A stretch of DNA of 64,000 nucleotides from JADLBR01 sp964651705 (GTDB lineage: Bacteria; Verrucomicrobiota; Verrucomicrobiia; JADLBR01): NCBI GenBank assembly GCA_964651705.1, contig CAZYWZ010000018.1:1-64000 (forward strand), read 5' to 3'. The translations under genes and the position numbers were made by a program. Below the pieces are notes generated by a model. It saw nothing but the letters and a program-made list of their open reading frames with translations. It was not told the DNA's origin and did no database searches. Shown here piece by piece: positions 1 through 8,430 of this stretch. Position 1 is the first letter of the stretch. Each line of letters starts with the position of its first letter.

Positions 1-20
1 ACCTCGGCGGCTACGACGCA
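1..20. repeat. Truncated GTAG/CTAC hairpin repeat (type H), right half
   Basis: The window opens inside a repeat arm reading CGGCGGCTAC followed by GACGC. The same junction is found at the complete element near 18.53 kb (inverted) and at 21.19 kb. Only the outer half with its CTAC foot is present. Confidence 0.5.
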
Positions 21-37
21 TAAGAAGTTTCACCACG

Positions 38-98
38 AATAATCCGGCGCGTGGATGAACGGAATCAGCCCCGCCCCCGTCCGCCGCGGGCGGGGCTA
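38..98. repeat. Intergenic hairpin module (AATCCGGCGCG plus CCCCGCCC stem)
   Basis: AATAATCCGGCGCG is followed by a hairpin with stem GCCCCGCCC (68-76) and GGGCGGGGC (88-96). The leading motif recurs at about 6053 (AATCATCCGGCGCG) and, degenerate, at about 21396. It belongs to the shared intergenic mosaic and no gene is visible in it. The stem could act as a terminator for whatever gene lies upstream. Confidence 0.4.
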
Positions 99-103
99 GC
101 CCG

Positions 104-192
104 AAAATACGACGTAACTCGCTAGTAGCGAAGGGCCTTCGCCCTTCGGCGGGGGCCCGGTGGGGCGCCGAAGCCCGAAGGGGCTTCGCTAC
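104..192. repeat. BIME-like inverted REP pair, type C1, with conserved flank
   Basis: GTAG at 125-128 is followed by an 8-bp stem CGAAGGGC/GCCCTTCG with loop CTTC (129-148). A 20-nt spacer leads to a second hairpin CGAAGCCC/GGGCTTCG with loop GAAG (169-188) and the inverted foot CTAC (189-192). The left flank 104-124 is the reverse complement of the block that follows the type C hairpins at 45.2 and 61.0 kb. Confidence 0.75.
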
Positions 193-209
193 GGGTGAGA
201 GCGCCGGCG

Positions 210-234
210 GTAGCGAAGGGCCTCCGCCCGCTAC
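210..234. repeat. Degenerate GTAG...CTAC hairpin at a sulfatase stop codon
   Basis: GTAG (210-213) and CTAC (231-234) flank CGAAGGGCCTCCGCCCG, a type C hairpin that seems to have lost three bases from its 3' stem. On the minus strand the CTAC foot reads GTAG, and its TAG (positions 233-231) is the stop codon of the adjacent sulfatase gene. Confidence 0.6.
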
Positions 235-1874
235 TTTTTCTTCTTCTTCCCGCTCTTGGGCGGCTCGGGGGCCGGGTCGGTGAAGGGCGGGCGCTCGAAC
301 GTCTTGCCGTCCCCGGTGACGCGCGGGTCGCCGTTGGCGTTCAAGACCCGCATGAGGCGCTCGGAGAGCCCACGCTTGGTCTCGGCGTGGGCGGCGTCAT
401 CGGCGAGGTTCTTGATCTGGTCGGGATCGTTGCGCAGGTCATACAGCTCCTCGGCGGGACGTTTGCCAAAGGCGTAATCGTAGGCCCATTTCCATTTCGG
501 GTCATTGCGGTGCTCGACGATCCAGGCCTTCGTGGGGCTGGAGTCCATGTCGGCGTAGGCGGCGAAGGTGTTCTCGACGAGTTCCTCATGGCTGGGGATC
601 TCGGTCGCCGTCACCGCGATGGGCGCGCCCATGGGCCAGCGGTCGGCGGCGAAATTGCGGATGTAGAGGAAATCCTTCGTGCGGAAGGCGCGATGCGGGT
701 ACGGGAGGTTGTCCTCGCGCGCGGCCGCGCAGTGCCGCTCGCGCCCGGTGACCACATAATCCCGCACGGGATCGACCCATCCCGATTTGTCGCTGCGCAA
801 GACATTCACGAGGCTGCGGGCCTGCATCCCCCGCGGGATCGGAACGCCGCCGATCTCCAAAAAAGTTGGCGCGAGATCCATCAGGTTGACGAAGTCCTCC
901 ACCACTCGTCCGCCGGGCTGCCCAGGCCAGTGGATGGCCAGGGCGACGCCCACGCCGAAGTCGTAGAGGTTGCACTTGCCGCCCGGGAAGCCCGGCGCCC
1001 CGTGGTCGCCGCTGAGCACCACCACCGTGCGATCCAGTTCGCCGATGTCCTTTAACTTTTTCAACAGCACACCGATGGCCGCATCGAAGGCCTGCGCCTC
1101 ACCCAAATAGTCCGCGAAGTCCTCGCGGATCTCGGGGACGTCGGGCAAGAATTTGGGCAATTTCCCCTTGAGCGCATCGGGATCGATGTTCCAGAGCGCC
1201 TTGCCCGAGCCGCGGGTCCATTTGCGGTGCGTATTCGTGGGGCCGAACCAGAACGCGAAAGGCTTGTCGCCCTGGCGCGCGGCGAGGAAGGCCTCGAAGT
1301 TCGCCTGCACCTGCGCGTATAACTTCTGCTTCGCCTCCTCGACCGGCATGCCCCCCTCGACCAGCTTGGTCACGTTCTGCGAGAACTGATTGAAATCCCG
1401 GCCGGCCTTTTCGTAGCCGTGCTCCTGCCCGCCGTATCCCGCGTCGGCGGGCGTGCCCGGGCTCCAGACCTTATACATCTTGCCGATGTGGTATCCCGCG
1501 TCGCGCAGCAGCAGCGGCCAGGTCGGGATCGCGCTGTCCCACTCCGCCCGCTGCAGGATCGCGCCCAGGCCGGTGGCGAAGAAATACCGCCCCGAGAGCA
1601 GCGCGCTGCGGCACGGCGTGCAGGAGGGGGCATTGACGTAGGCATGGCGGAACAGCACGCCCTCCTTGGCCACGCGATCCACGCTCGGGGTCGTCACGAC
1701 CTGATTCGGCGAGGGTAACCCGCCGTCCGCCGCGTCATAGGCCCGCGCGTATCGGCCCCAGTCGTCGGCGAAACAGAACAGGATGTTCGGGCGCTGTTCC
1801 GCGGCGAGGGCGGCGACGGCGCAAGCAAACAGTCCCGAGAGGGCGAGGACGAGGGTCGGTATCGGGTGTCTCAT
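231..1874 (-). CDS. Secreted sulfatase (formylglycine type)
   Basis: Hydrolyses sulfate esters, probably on polysaccharides or glycosaminoglycan-like sugars, in the periplasm or outside the cell. The 547-residue protein has a signal peptide (about residues 1-24). It then has the sulfatase N-terminal metal ligands in NILFCFADDWG (Asp37, Asp38). The formylglycine site is Cys85 in C-T-P-C-R with downstream SALLSGR, matching the C-x-P-x-R signature. Later hallmarks include GDHGAPG and the C-terminal sulfatase region. The protein ends in a lysine-rich tail (GKKKKK), like the sulfatase near 28 kb. The TAG stop lies in the foot of a GTAG hairpin. An anaerobic sulfatase-maturating enzyme or FGE would be required; neither is in the window. 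Substrate cannot be predicted. Confidence 0.93.
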   Translation of the reverse strand: MRHPIPTLVLALSGLFACAVAALAAEQRPNILFCFADDWGRYARAYDAADGGLPSPNQVVTTPSVDRVAKEGVLFRHAYVNAPSCTPCRSALLSGRYFFATGLGAILQRAEWDSAIPTWPLLLRDAGYHIGKMYKVWSPGTPADAGYGGQEHGYEKAGRDFNQFSQNVTKLVEGGMPVEEAKQKLYAQVQANFEAFLAARQGDKPFAFWFGPTNTHRKWTRGSGKALWNIDPDALKGKLPKFLPDVPEIREDFADYLGEAQAFDAAIGVLLKKLKDIGELDRTVVVLSGDHGAPGFPGGKCNLYDFGVGVALAIHWPGQPGGRVVEDFVNLMDLAPTFLEIGGVPIPRGMQARSLVNVLRSDKSGWVDPVRDYVVTGRERHCAAAREDNLPYPHRAFRTKDFLYIRNFAADRWPMGAPIAVTATEIPSHEELVENTFAAYADMDSSPTKAWIVEHRNDPKWKWAYDYAFGKRPAEELYDLRNDPDQIKNLADDAAHAETKRGLSERLMRVLNANGDPRVTGDGKTFERPPFTDPAPEPPKSGKKKKK

Positions 1875-1966
1875 GGTGATGGTATTGTTTTAACTGCCGC
1901 TGCCCGGGTCAATGCTATACTCCAGCCCTTCGGCACTCGATCATCACGTCTTCCTTTCGAGAGAAT

Positions 1967-2039
1967 GTAGCCGAACGCGCAAGCGTTTGGCGCGTGGGCC
2001 TTGGTGGCACGGGCCAAACGCCGCGGGGCGTTCGGCTAC
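1967..2039. repeat. BIME-like inverted REP pair, type E
   Basis: GTAG (1967-1970) precedes the stem CCGAACGC/GCGTTTGG with loop GCAA. The inverted partner CCAAACGCC/GGCGTTCGG has loop GCGG and ends in CTAC (2036-2039). Each hairpin has one wobble or mismatch. It lies in the 278-nt gap between the sulfatase start and the end of the next minus-strand gene, where no other feature is visible. Confidence 0.75.
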
Positions 2040-2152
2040 ATGGCCGGGCCGCATCCAAAGCGGTGCGGGGGCGCACCGCAAAGGCCTTCGGCCGGAATGG
2101 GTCGGGCCACCGTGATGTATTCGGGACTTGGGCGTTGGCTGTTGAGTGTTGG

Positions 2153-5100
2153 TTATTGAGTGTTGATCTCGATCCTTATCGAGTCGAAGCGGCACGTGCC
2201 GGTGAGCGGCGCGCCGATGGCGATGTCGAGGCGGAGCTGCTTGAGCTTGCCTTTCCATCCGGGGACGCGGCGCATGTCGACGGCATACTCCCGGGGGGCG
2301 TTATCGTCGGGGGTGACCTCGAAGATCTTGGCCTTGCGCTCGTCCCATGAGGCGTCCTGCGCCGTGGTGAAGCGCAGGCGCATCTGGCGGGCGGGGGTGT
2401 GGTTCTGGAATCGGAGATGCACGACGCCGGCAGCGGGGAGGGCGACCCCGAGGTCGTCCGGCGAGAGCAGGTGCGCGTCGCGGCTATTCTCGATGGCGAG
2501 GATGTAGAAGCCGCCCCCGACGTACTTCACCGGCTCGGCCTTGCAGGGCCACTGCTGGTCGAGCCATTCCTGGACCTTCGTGCCGGGGTTCACCTCCGTC
2601 CATCCCTCCTTGTCCAGGGGGGTGTTGAATTCCCACGCCCTGGCGACGGAGGCGCCCTCGGCCAATCGGTGTACCACGACGGTATCGCTCAGCCAGAGTT
2701 CGCCGTCATCGGCCACCAGCCGCAGGGTGTAGGCGCCGCGGGCCGGGAAGGTGGCGGTCGTCCGCGGGGCGCGGGCGTTTTCGAACGCGACGTTGGCGGG
2801 GCCGTCGAGCAACTCCCAGCGGACGGCTGGGGATCGCCCCGCGGGGCGGCCGTCATCGGCGACCTTGCCCTCGAGGACGAGCGTGGCCTCTGCCGCGTGC
2901 CGGTCGGGACCGGCGTTGACGACGGGCGGGTCGTTGAACGGCATGGCCGCCTTGAGCGCGGCGACGGTCGGATAGGCGGTGTTGTTGGCGAGCGTCCACC
3001 GGGTGGTGGCGGGGGCCTCGTTGGTGAAGAAGGCGACGCCGGGGTTGAGGACGTAGCCGTTGTCGCGGATCCAGCCCGTGCTGCAGCAGACCTCCGGGTC
3101 GGGGGTCTTGCCCCAGATATAGATCTCGGAGGGGCCGAGCTTCCGGGCGACGTTGTTGAGGATGAAGCGCGAGTTGGCGATCTCGACATTCCGGGTCTGG
3201 GGCGCCTGGAGGCCGAGCACCTCGATGGCGGCCCCGGCGTTGTTCTGGAACGTGCAGCGCTCGATGAGGCACCCGCTGCCGGTATTCTCGAAATCGATGC
3301 CGCCCTCGTCGTGGCTGCCGGAGTCGGGCTGGTTGCGGAAGGTGCAGTTGCGGATGATCAGCCCCTGCGGGTTGACGAGCATGATGCCCATCGTTCCGGC
3401 GTAGGCGTGCCAGCCGGGCGCATCGAAGATGCTGTTCTGGAGGATCGAGCGCCGGGCGGAGACAATGGCGGGATGGGGCGAGGTATTGTGGACGAAGTTG
3501 TCGTGGCAGAAGACGCGATCGACCGTGAGCGCCTCGCCGCCCGCGAAGAATCCCCACGAGCAGTGGAACATCTCGCAGTCGCGCAGGGTGATGTCCTTGG
3601 CGGGGGCGCCGGTGAAGGCGAACCCTGCCGAGCTGCGGAGCCCGTCGTCGGGGGCGCCGATGCGGTCGCGCCATTCCGGGATCCCGTGCGCGTTGAAGCG
3701 GTAGAGTCCCTCGATGTGGTGGGCGATGCAATCCTCGACGAGCAGCCCCGCGCGGCCCCCGGTCCGATAGTGCACCACCAGCCCCTTGCCCGCGTGGCTG
3801 AAAACCAGCCCGCTGATCTTGAGGAAATCCGGATCCCGGACCAGCGCGCAGCGGTCATCGATGTCCCAGTTGCGCCGGATGATGGGGCGCGGGCCCTCGC
3901 CGTAGGCGCCGATCTCGGCCCAGTGCGCCGCGGTGCCGCGCACCGAGATATCCAACTCCTGGTTGATGACGCTGCCGCGGCGGATCAGCAGCCGATCGCC
4001 GGGGCCGAGCGTGCGGCCATTGGCGGGGGTGAGATCTTTCCATGGCGCCTCGGGCGAGGTGCCCGCGTTGGCGTTATCGCCGCGGGCGGGATCGACGTGG
4101 TAGGTGACGCCGGGCGCCGCGCCCGGGGGTGACCCGGGTGAGGCAGCCATTCCTGTCTGCCCCGGGGACTCCTGAGCGCCAGCGCGACCGACAGGAATGT
4201 CTGCCTCACGGCGATCTTCCGGCGGGAAGAAGCTCAGGACGAAACGGTCCACCGCGGGCTTGAGCCCGCGCGCCGCGAGCCGGATTCCGGCGGTGGCGGT
4301 CGTCTCGGACCCGGCCCGCAGGGTCCACTCCACGCGCGTGGCCGCGCCCGGCGCCAACGTGCCCAGGGGCCGTGCCGCCGGGGTCAGGCAGGTGACGGTG
4401 CCTGGCACCTCGAGGGTGGCGACCGCCTCCTGGGCCTCCGCGCCGAGGTTGCGCACGGTCGCGGCGATGGTCTCGGGGCGCCCGGCCCGCAGTATGGCTT
4501 GTCCCTGATCCACCGCGCGCGCGCGCAACAGCGGCCGCCGCGGATTCTCGATGCACACCTCGTCCAGCGCGATGCCCGGCGCACCGAGCCGCAGCGGCTG
4601 GCCCTTCGGCGAGGGCATGCCCGATCGCGAGACCTTTTCCCGCCGGCCATCGACATCGAGGATCAGGGCGGTCCCATCCCACCGCGCGCTGATGCGATGC
4701 CATGCGCCGGGCCGCGCCGGCTCGAGCGACTCCGCGCGCGGCTCCCACTTCCCATCGAGGAAGACAAAGAAGGCGAACCGGCCCCCCTCCTTCTTGGAAT
4801 TCAGGCGCAGCTGGTACTCGCCATCCTTCATCACAATGTGCCGGTAACCCGTCTCCGGCAGTTCGTCGACGCGCACCGAGGCATCGATCCGCAATCCCGC
4901 CGACAGCTGCAACGCGGCGGCGTCCGCCACGGCGATCGGCCCGGCGCCGAACTTGATGGCCTGGCCGCAGCGGCCCGGGACGAATTGCGTGCCCTTCCCG
5001 CCCGCGTCGTGTCCCTTGCCCGTGGCATCGGCGGTGCCCCCGTCAAGGGGCCAATACGCCGCCGCGGACCGGTGCCCGGCGGGATTGGAAAGGCGCAGCT

Positions 5101-5677
5101 CGTCGATGACGCCCTCTATCGGCCCGACGCGCAATGGCTCGGACGAGACCTCCGGCACCCCCGCGCGCGGCACCCGGACGACTTTCCCATCCACCTCAAG
5201 CGAGATCACCTTCCCATCCCAAGCGGCAACGAGATGGTGCCATGCCCCCGGCGTCGGCGCCAAAGGGGATTTCGCGCGCGGCTCCCAGCCGCCCAAATTC
5301 ACAAAAAACGAGAAGTGGCCGCCCTCCCGTGCCGGATCGATCCGGAGGATATACTCGTCATCCTTGAAGAGGATTTCCTGCCCCTCGGGCGGCAGGGCCT
5401 CCACCCGCACCCAGCACTCGACCCGCAGCCCCGGAGCGAGCCGCACGTCCCCTCCCTCCGGCACCAGCACCGGGGCCGAACCCTTCGCCAGCCCTTGCCC
5501 CGCCTTCCCCGGGGCGAACGCCGCGCGCTCCGCAAACGCGTCATTCCCGCGACCCGACCCGTCCCTCAGGTCGCCGTCGAAAGATAGCACAAGGCACGGG
5601 GGCGGCGCTCCCGTCTGTGCGGCGCATGCCGCCGCGGTGAACGCGCCGATGATACCGAGAACCAGGAGATGTTTCAT
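2153..5677 (-). CDS. Large secreted LamG / right-handed beta-helix / PKD-type protein
   Basis: A 1174-residue exported protein, probably binding or cleaving polysaccharide. The start chosen (ATG at 5677) gives a clean signal peptide, MKHLLVLGIIGAFTAAACA. An in-frame start 93 nt upstream would add a charged extension and run into a repeat. Visible order: two concanavalin/LamG-like modules (roughly residues 25-195 and 205-385, each with a PGAWH motif), a CARDB-like segment (about 390-490), and a proline/glycine linker. A right-handed parallel beta-helix follows (about 515-900, starting YHVDPARGDNANAG), as in polysaccharide lyases. A PKD-like domain (about 915-1000) and a C-terminal jelly-roll-like region complete it. 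The linker is encoded by an inverted hairpin repeat (4138-4209). No catalytic residues can be assigned, so lyase activity is only a possibility. Confidence 0.8.
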   Translation of the reverse strand: MKHLLVLGIIGAFTAAACAAQTGAPPPCLVLSFDGDLRDGSGRGNDAFAERAAFAPGKAGQGLAKGSAPVLVPEGGDVRLAPGLRVECWVRVEALPPEGQEILFKDDEYILRIDPAREGGHFSFFVNLGGWEPRAKSPLAPTPGAWHHLVAAWDGKVISLEVDGKVVRVPRAGVPEVSSEPLRVGPIEGVIDELRLSNPAGHRSAAAYWPLDGGTADATGKGHDAGGKGTQFVPGRCGQAIKFGAGPIAVADAAALQLSAGLRIDASVRVDELPETGYRHIVMKDGEYQLRLNSKKEGGRFAFFVFLDGKWEPRAESLEPARPGAWHRISARWDGTALILDVDGRREKVSRSGMPSPKGQPLRLGAPGIALDEVCIENPRRPLLRARAVDQGQAILRAGRPETIAATVRNLGAEAQEAVATLEVPGTVTCLTPAARPLGTLAPGAATRVEWTLRAGSETTATAGIRLAARGLKPAVDRFVLSFFPPEDRREADIPVGRAGAQESPGQTGMAASPGSPPGAAPGVTYHVDPARGDNANAGTSPEAPWKDLTPANGRTLGPGDRLLIRRGSVINQELDISVRGTAAHWAEIGAYGEGPRPIIRRNWDIDDRCALVRDPDFLKISGLVFSHAGKGLVVHYRTGGRAGLLVEDCIAHHIEGLYRFNAHGIPEWRDRIGAPDDGLRSSAGFAFTGAPAKDITLRDCEMFHCSWGFFAGGEALTVDRVFCHDNFVHNTSPHPAIVSARRSILQNSIFDAPGWHAYAGTMGIMLVNPQGLIIRNCTFRNQPDSGSHDEGGIDFENTGSGCLIERCTFQNNAGAAIEVLGLQAPQTRNVEIANSRFILNNVARKLGPSEIYIWGKTPDPEVCCSTGWIRDNGYVLNPGVAFFTNEAPATTRWTLANNTAYPTVAALKAAMPFNDPPVVNAGPDRHAAEATLVLEGKVADDGRPAGRSPAVRWELLDGPANVAFENARAPRTTATFPARGAYTLRLVADDGELWLSDTVVVHRLAEGASVARAWEFNTPLDKEGWTEVNPGTKVQEWLDQQWPCKAEPVKYVGGGFYILAIENSRDAHLLSPDDLGVALPAAGVVHLRFQNHTPARQMRLRFTTAQDASWDERKAKIFEVTPDDNAPREYAVDMRRVPGWKGKLKQLRLDIAIGAPLTGTCRFDSIRIEINTQ
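4138..4209. repeat. In-frame inverted hairpin pair inside a coding region, type I1 (GTGA foot)
   Basis: GTGA (4138-4141) precedes GGCAGCCA/TGTCTGCC with loop TTCC (one mismatch). The inverted partner GACCGACA/TGTCTGCC has loop GGAA (two mismatches) and ends in TCAC (4206-4209). It resembles the element at 51449-51518. Here it encodes the linker between the LamG half and the beta-helix half of the host protein, without breaking the frame. Confidence 0.65.
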
Positions 5678-5750
5678 CGCATCGAAGAAAGCCAGCAACC
5701 TCTCGGACTTTACCGCGCCCGACAAGCCGCGAGAAAGCAAAACCGCCTGA

Positions 5751-5786
5751 ATTCTAGCCTGAAACTTCAAACCGCGGATGACGGGG
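5751..5786 (-). promoter_or_regulatory. Repeated upstream motif (CCGCGGTTTGAAGTTTCAGG), copy 1
   Basis: On the minus strand this reads GTCATCCGCGGTTTGAAG followed by TTTCAGGCTAGAA. It ends about 75 nt before the start of the LamG/beta-helix gene. Three other copies (18.65, 28.61, 39.16 kb) also point towards a following start codon. The core TGAA-GT-TTCA is nearly palindromic and CCGCGG is a palindrome, so it could be an operator. It could equally be part of the intergenic repeat mosaic. Confidence 0.4.
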
Positions 5787-5854
5787 ATAATCCATCGTAC
5801 TCCCGTTTGTTGTGAAACCGTTGGTAGCTACCGAGAACCGGAGGCGCCCCCAAA

Positions 5855-6021
5855 TTTGGACTGCGGTGGCAGAGCGTAGCGGCGACACCGCTTTGGCTCC
5901 CGGCGGAGCCGGGATTCGCGGCCCAGGGCCAACGCCCGCGCCCCGATCGCCCGAGGCGATCGGACCGCGCATCCAAAGCGGTGTCGCCACCCCTGACGGG
6001 GTTCTGCCACCGCAGTCCAAA
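5855..6021. repeat. Long intergenic palindrome, family B copy 1
   Basis: The outer arms TTTGGACTGCGGTGGCAGA and TCTGCCACCGCAGTCCAAA are perfect complements. Inner blocks GGCGACACCGCTTTGG and CCAAAGCGGTGTCGCC are also complements. Between them lie smaller hairpins (TCCCGGCGGAGCCGGGA; CCGATCGCCCGAGGCGATCGG). This fills most of the gap 5678-6077, where no gene is visible. It sits 3' of ispD and may also end that operon's transcript. Confidence 0.75.
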
Positions 6022-6077
6022 CGGCCCCTCGGCCGCATCGGAAGTTTCCGCCTGAATCATCCGGCGCGTCGACGAAC

Positions 6078-6764
6078 CTAGCCAGCCCCGCCCCCGCGCG
6101 CCAGGGCCTCGATGACCTCGATGTCGCCCTGGTGGGTGACCTTGAGGTTGGGCTCCGGGCAGGCGACCACCTTGACGCGGTGGCCGGCGCACTCGGCGAC
6201 GGCGGTGTCATCGGTGGCGATCTCGCCGCGCCCGATCCATTGGCGATAGGCCTCGACGATCAGTTCCCTGCGAAAGATCTGCGGGGTCTGGACGGCCATG
6301 AGCGAGCTGCGCGGGGGGGTGCGTGTGACCCACTGGTCCGCGTCGATCTCTTTGATGGTATCGGTGACGGGCGAGCCGCAGACGGCCGCGCCGTGCTCCA
6401 TCGCCGCAAGGGCCACCCGGCGCACGATCTCCTCGGTGACCATGGGCCGCGCCGCATCGTGGATCATCGCCAGGTCGCACGACGTCCCGCAGGCCTGGAG
6501 CCCGCGCCAGACCGAGTCCTGCCGCTCCGCGCCACCGGGGACGACGCCCGACAGCTTGGCCACGCCCTCCCGCCGCGCCAGTTCGGCGACCCGGGCGCGA
6601 TTCTCCTCGCGGGTGACGACGAGGATCTCGGCCACCTCGGCGCAGCCCTGGAACGCGCGCAGGCAGTGGGCGATGACCGGTCGCCCGAGCAGGGGCAGCC
6701 AGAGCTTGTCGGTGCCCATGCGGCGGCTGCTGCCGGCCGCCACGACGATGGCGGAGATTCTCAT
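6078..6764 (-). CDS. ispD: 2-C-methyl-D-erythritol 4-phosphate cytidylyltransferase
   Basis: Transfers CMP from CTP to methylerythritol 4-phosphate, the third step of the MEP isoprenoid pathway, in the cytosol. The 228-residue length is normal for IspD. The N-terminal nucleotide-binding motif AAGSSRRMGTDK (residues 9-20) is clear. MIHDAARP, the VTDTIKE region and the TPQIF motif are all in the expected order. It is the last gene of the minus-strand rplS operon: its ATG overlaps the stop of the MCE gene by 4 nt, implying translational coupling. No ispF follows, unlike the common ispD-ispF arrangement. Function is secure. Confidence 0.95.
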   Translation of the reverse strand: MRISAIVVAAGSSRRMGTDKLWLPLLGRPVIAHCLRAFQGCAEVAEILVVTREENRARVAELARREGVAKLSGVVPGGAERQDSVWRGLQACGTSCDLAMIHDAARPMVTEEIVRRVALAAMEHGAAVCGSPVTDTIKEIDADQWVTRTPPRSSLMAVQTPQIFRRELIVEAYRQWIGRGEIATDDTAVAECAGHRVKVVACPEPNLKVTHQGDIEVIEALARGGGAG

Positions 6765-7648
6765 CGCGGTTTCGATCGGTAATCCGGCGTGCGGCGCGCG
6801 CGCTCCGCGCGCTCCTTTTCCTTGTCGGGATCGACCTCGCCATAGAAGAGCACGCCCTTCTGCCGGAGGCTGTGGATGAAGACGCGGAGGTCCTCGGCGA
6901 CCTTCGGGTCTTTGAGCAGCGTGTGGAGGGCGCCCTCGCCGCGCTCGGCCTGGGCGAGGATGCGGTCGGCGCGCGCCAGCGCGGAATTGAGGTTGGAGAC
7001 CGCCCCGTGGAGATCCTCGCGGGCCTTGTCCGTGAGGAACTCGTTGTTGATGCGCTCGACGGTGCCATCGATGCGCTTGATGGACGTGTTGATATTGGCG
7101 ATCGAACTGCGGACGTCGGACTGGGTCTCGGGAGTGAGAATCCCCTTGTCGATCTTGCTCAGGGCCGAGTCGAGCCTCTCGCCGATCTGTTTCATCTGGC
7201 CGAGCACGGGCTCGACCTTGGACGTGATGTCATCGAGGCCCGGGGTGCGCGCGCCCTCGACGATGGCGCCGGGCGCGATCTTGGGCGCCGCGGGATCCGC
7301 GACGGGGTCCACGTCGATGTAGGGATCGGCCAGCAGGCCCTGTTGGCGGATGGAGAATATCGATCCCTCGCGGATGCCGACCTCGTCGCTCAGCCCGATC
7401 CGGACCAGGGCGCGGCTGCGGTCCGCGCTGAAGCCTGGCTCGGCGACGACCTTGCCGATCTCGACCCCGGCCATCATGACCTTGGCGTTCTTGATGATGC
7501 CGCTGGCCGAGGGGAACTGCACCACGATCTCGTAGTCGGTGCGCAGCGCGGAGCCCGCCTGCCCAAGTTTCAGCACCAGCAGCGCCCCCGCGGCGATGCC
7601 GGCGAGCACGAACAGCCCGACGGCCACTTCCATTCCCTTGCGTTCCAT
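6761..7648 (-). CDS. mlaD: MlaD-like MCE-domain lipid transport protein
   Basis: Periplasmic substrate-binding component of an Mla-type phospholipid ABC transporter that moves lipids between the inner and outer membranes. The 295-residue protein has one N-terminal membrane anchor (about residues 9-27) and then one MCE domain (about 36-118, with ASGIIKNAKVMMAGVEIGKV and GLLADPYIDVDP). A long helical C-terminal region (about 140-265) is of the kind that forms the MCE tunnel. A GGGAGGC Shine-Dalgarno lies 8 nt upstream. It stands 20 nt after mlaF and overlaps ispD by 4 nt. The charged tail (EKERAERARRTP) is typical of nothing specific. Confidence 0.9.
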   Translation of the reverse strand: MERKGMEVAVGLFVLAGIAAGALLVLKLGQAGSALRTDYEIVVQFPSASGIIKNAKVMMAGVEIGKVVAEPGFSADRSRALVRIGLSDEVGIREGSIFSIRQQGLLADPYIDVDPVADPAAPKIAPGAIVEGARTPGLDDITSKVEPVLGQMKQIGERLDSALSKIDKGILTPETQSDVRSSIANINTSIKRIDGTVERINNEFLTDKAREDLHGAVSNLNSALARADRILAQAERGEGALHTLLKDPKVAEDLRVFIHSLRQKGVLFYGEVDPDKEKERAERARRTPDYRSKPR

Positions 7649-7668
7649 AAGCGATGCCTCCCGCCCGA

Positions 7669-8427
7669 TCAGGGCGATGGTCCCTCCGATGAGATGCCGT
7701 TGACGAAGCGGTGGATGACCGGGTCCTCGCTGGCGCGGATGCGGTCAACGGTATCAACGGTGTAGATCTTGCCCTCGTGGAGCATCGCGATGCGGTGCGC
7801 GATCGTGTACGCGCTGTGCATGTCGTGGGTGACCACGATGCTGGTCACGCCATACCGCTCGCGCGTCCTGACGATGAGCTGGTCGATGCTATCGGCCATG
7901 ATCGGGTCCAGCCCCGTGGTCGGCTCGTCGTAGAGCACCGCCTCCGGGCGCCGGATGATCGCGCGGGCCAGCGCCACGCGCTTCTTCATCCCGCCGCTGA
8001 GTTCCCCGGGCATCTTCTTCTCGTGGCCGAGCATGCCGACCGCATCGAGCGCCTCGCGCACCCGGTCGGCGATCTCCGCCCCGGGGATGTTCCTCTCCTC
8101 CCGGAGGGGGAAGGCGAGGTTGGCCTCGACATCGAACGAATCGAAGAGCGCGCCGCCCTGGAACACGATGCCGATCTTTTTGCGTACGGGGACCATCTCG
8201 ACCTCGTTGAGCGGGACGACGTCCTGGCCATCGACCTCGATGCGCCCCGCGTCGGGCTTCATCAGGCCGATCAGGTGTTTCAGCAGCACGCTCTTTCCCC
8301 CGCCGCTGCGGCCGATGATCACGAGGCACTCGCCGCGGCGGATCTCCAGATCGATCCCGCGGAGCACCTGCTGGCGACCGAGGCGTTTCTCGACCCCCGA
8401 ATAGCGTATGGTGATGTCGTCGGCCAT
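7669..8427 (-). CDS. mlaF: Mla-type ABC transporter ATP-binding protein
   Basis: Cytoplasmic ATPase that drives the Mla lipid transporter. The 252-residue protein has Walker A GRSGGGKS (residues 39-46), a Q-loop in GIVFQGGALFDS, signature LSGGMKKR, Walker B AVLYDEPTTGLDP and a switch histidine in VVTHD. The GGALFDS and LSGGMKKRVALARA features are typical of MlaF/Ttg2A rather than other ABC ATPases. It follows mlaE after 3 nt and precedes mlaD, the usual E-F-D order. Confidence 0.94.
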   Translation of the reverse strand: MADDITIRYSGVEKRLGRQQVLRGIDLEIRRGECLVIIGRSGGGKSVLLKHLIGLMKPDAGRIEVDGQDVVPLNEVEMVPVRKKIGIVFQGGALFDSFDVEANLAFPLREERNIPGAEIADRVREALDAVGMLGHEKKMPGELSGGMKKRVALARAIIRRPEAVLYDEPTTGLDPIMADSIDQLIVRTRERYGVTSIVVTHDMHSAYTIAHRIAMLHEGKIYTVDTVDRIRASEDPVIHRFVNGISSEGPSP

Positions 8428-8430
8428 GGC

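Noticed and set aside
2399..4132. Open frame of 577 codons on the plus strand opposite the LamG/beta-helix gene
   Set aside because: Shadow of the real gene; no recognisable motif.
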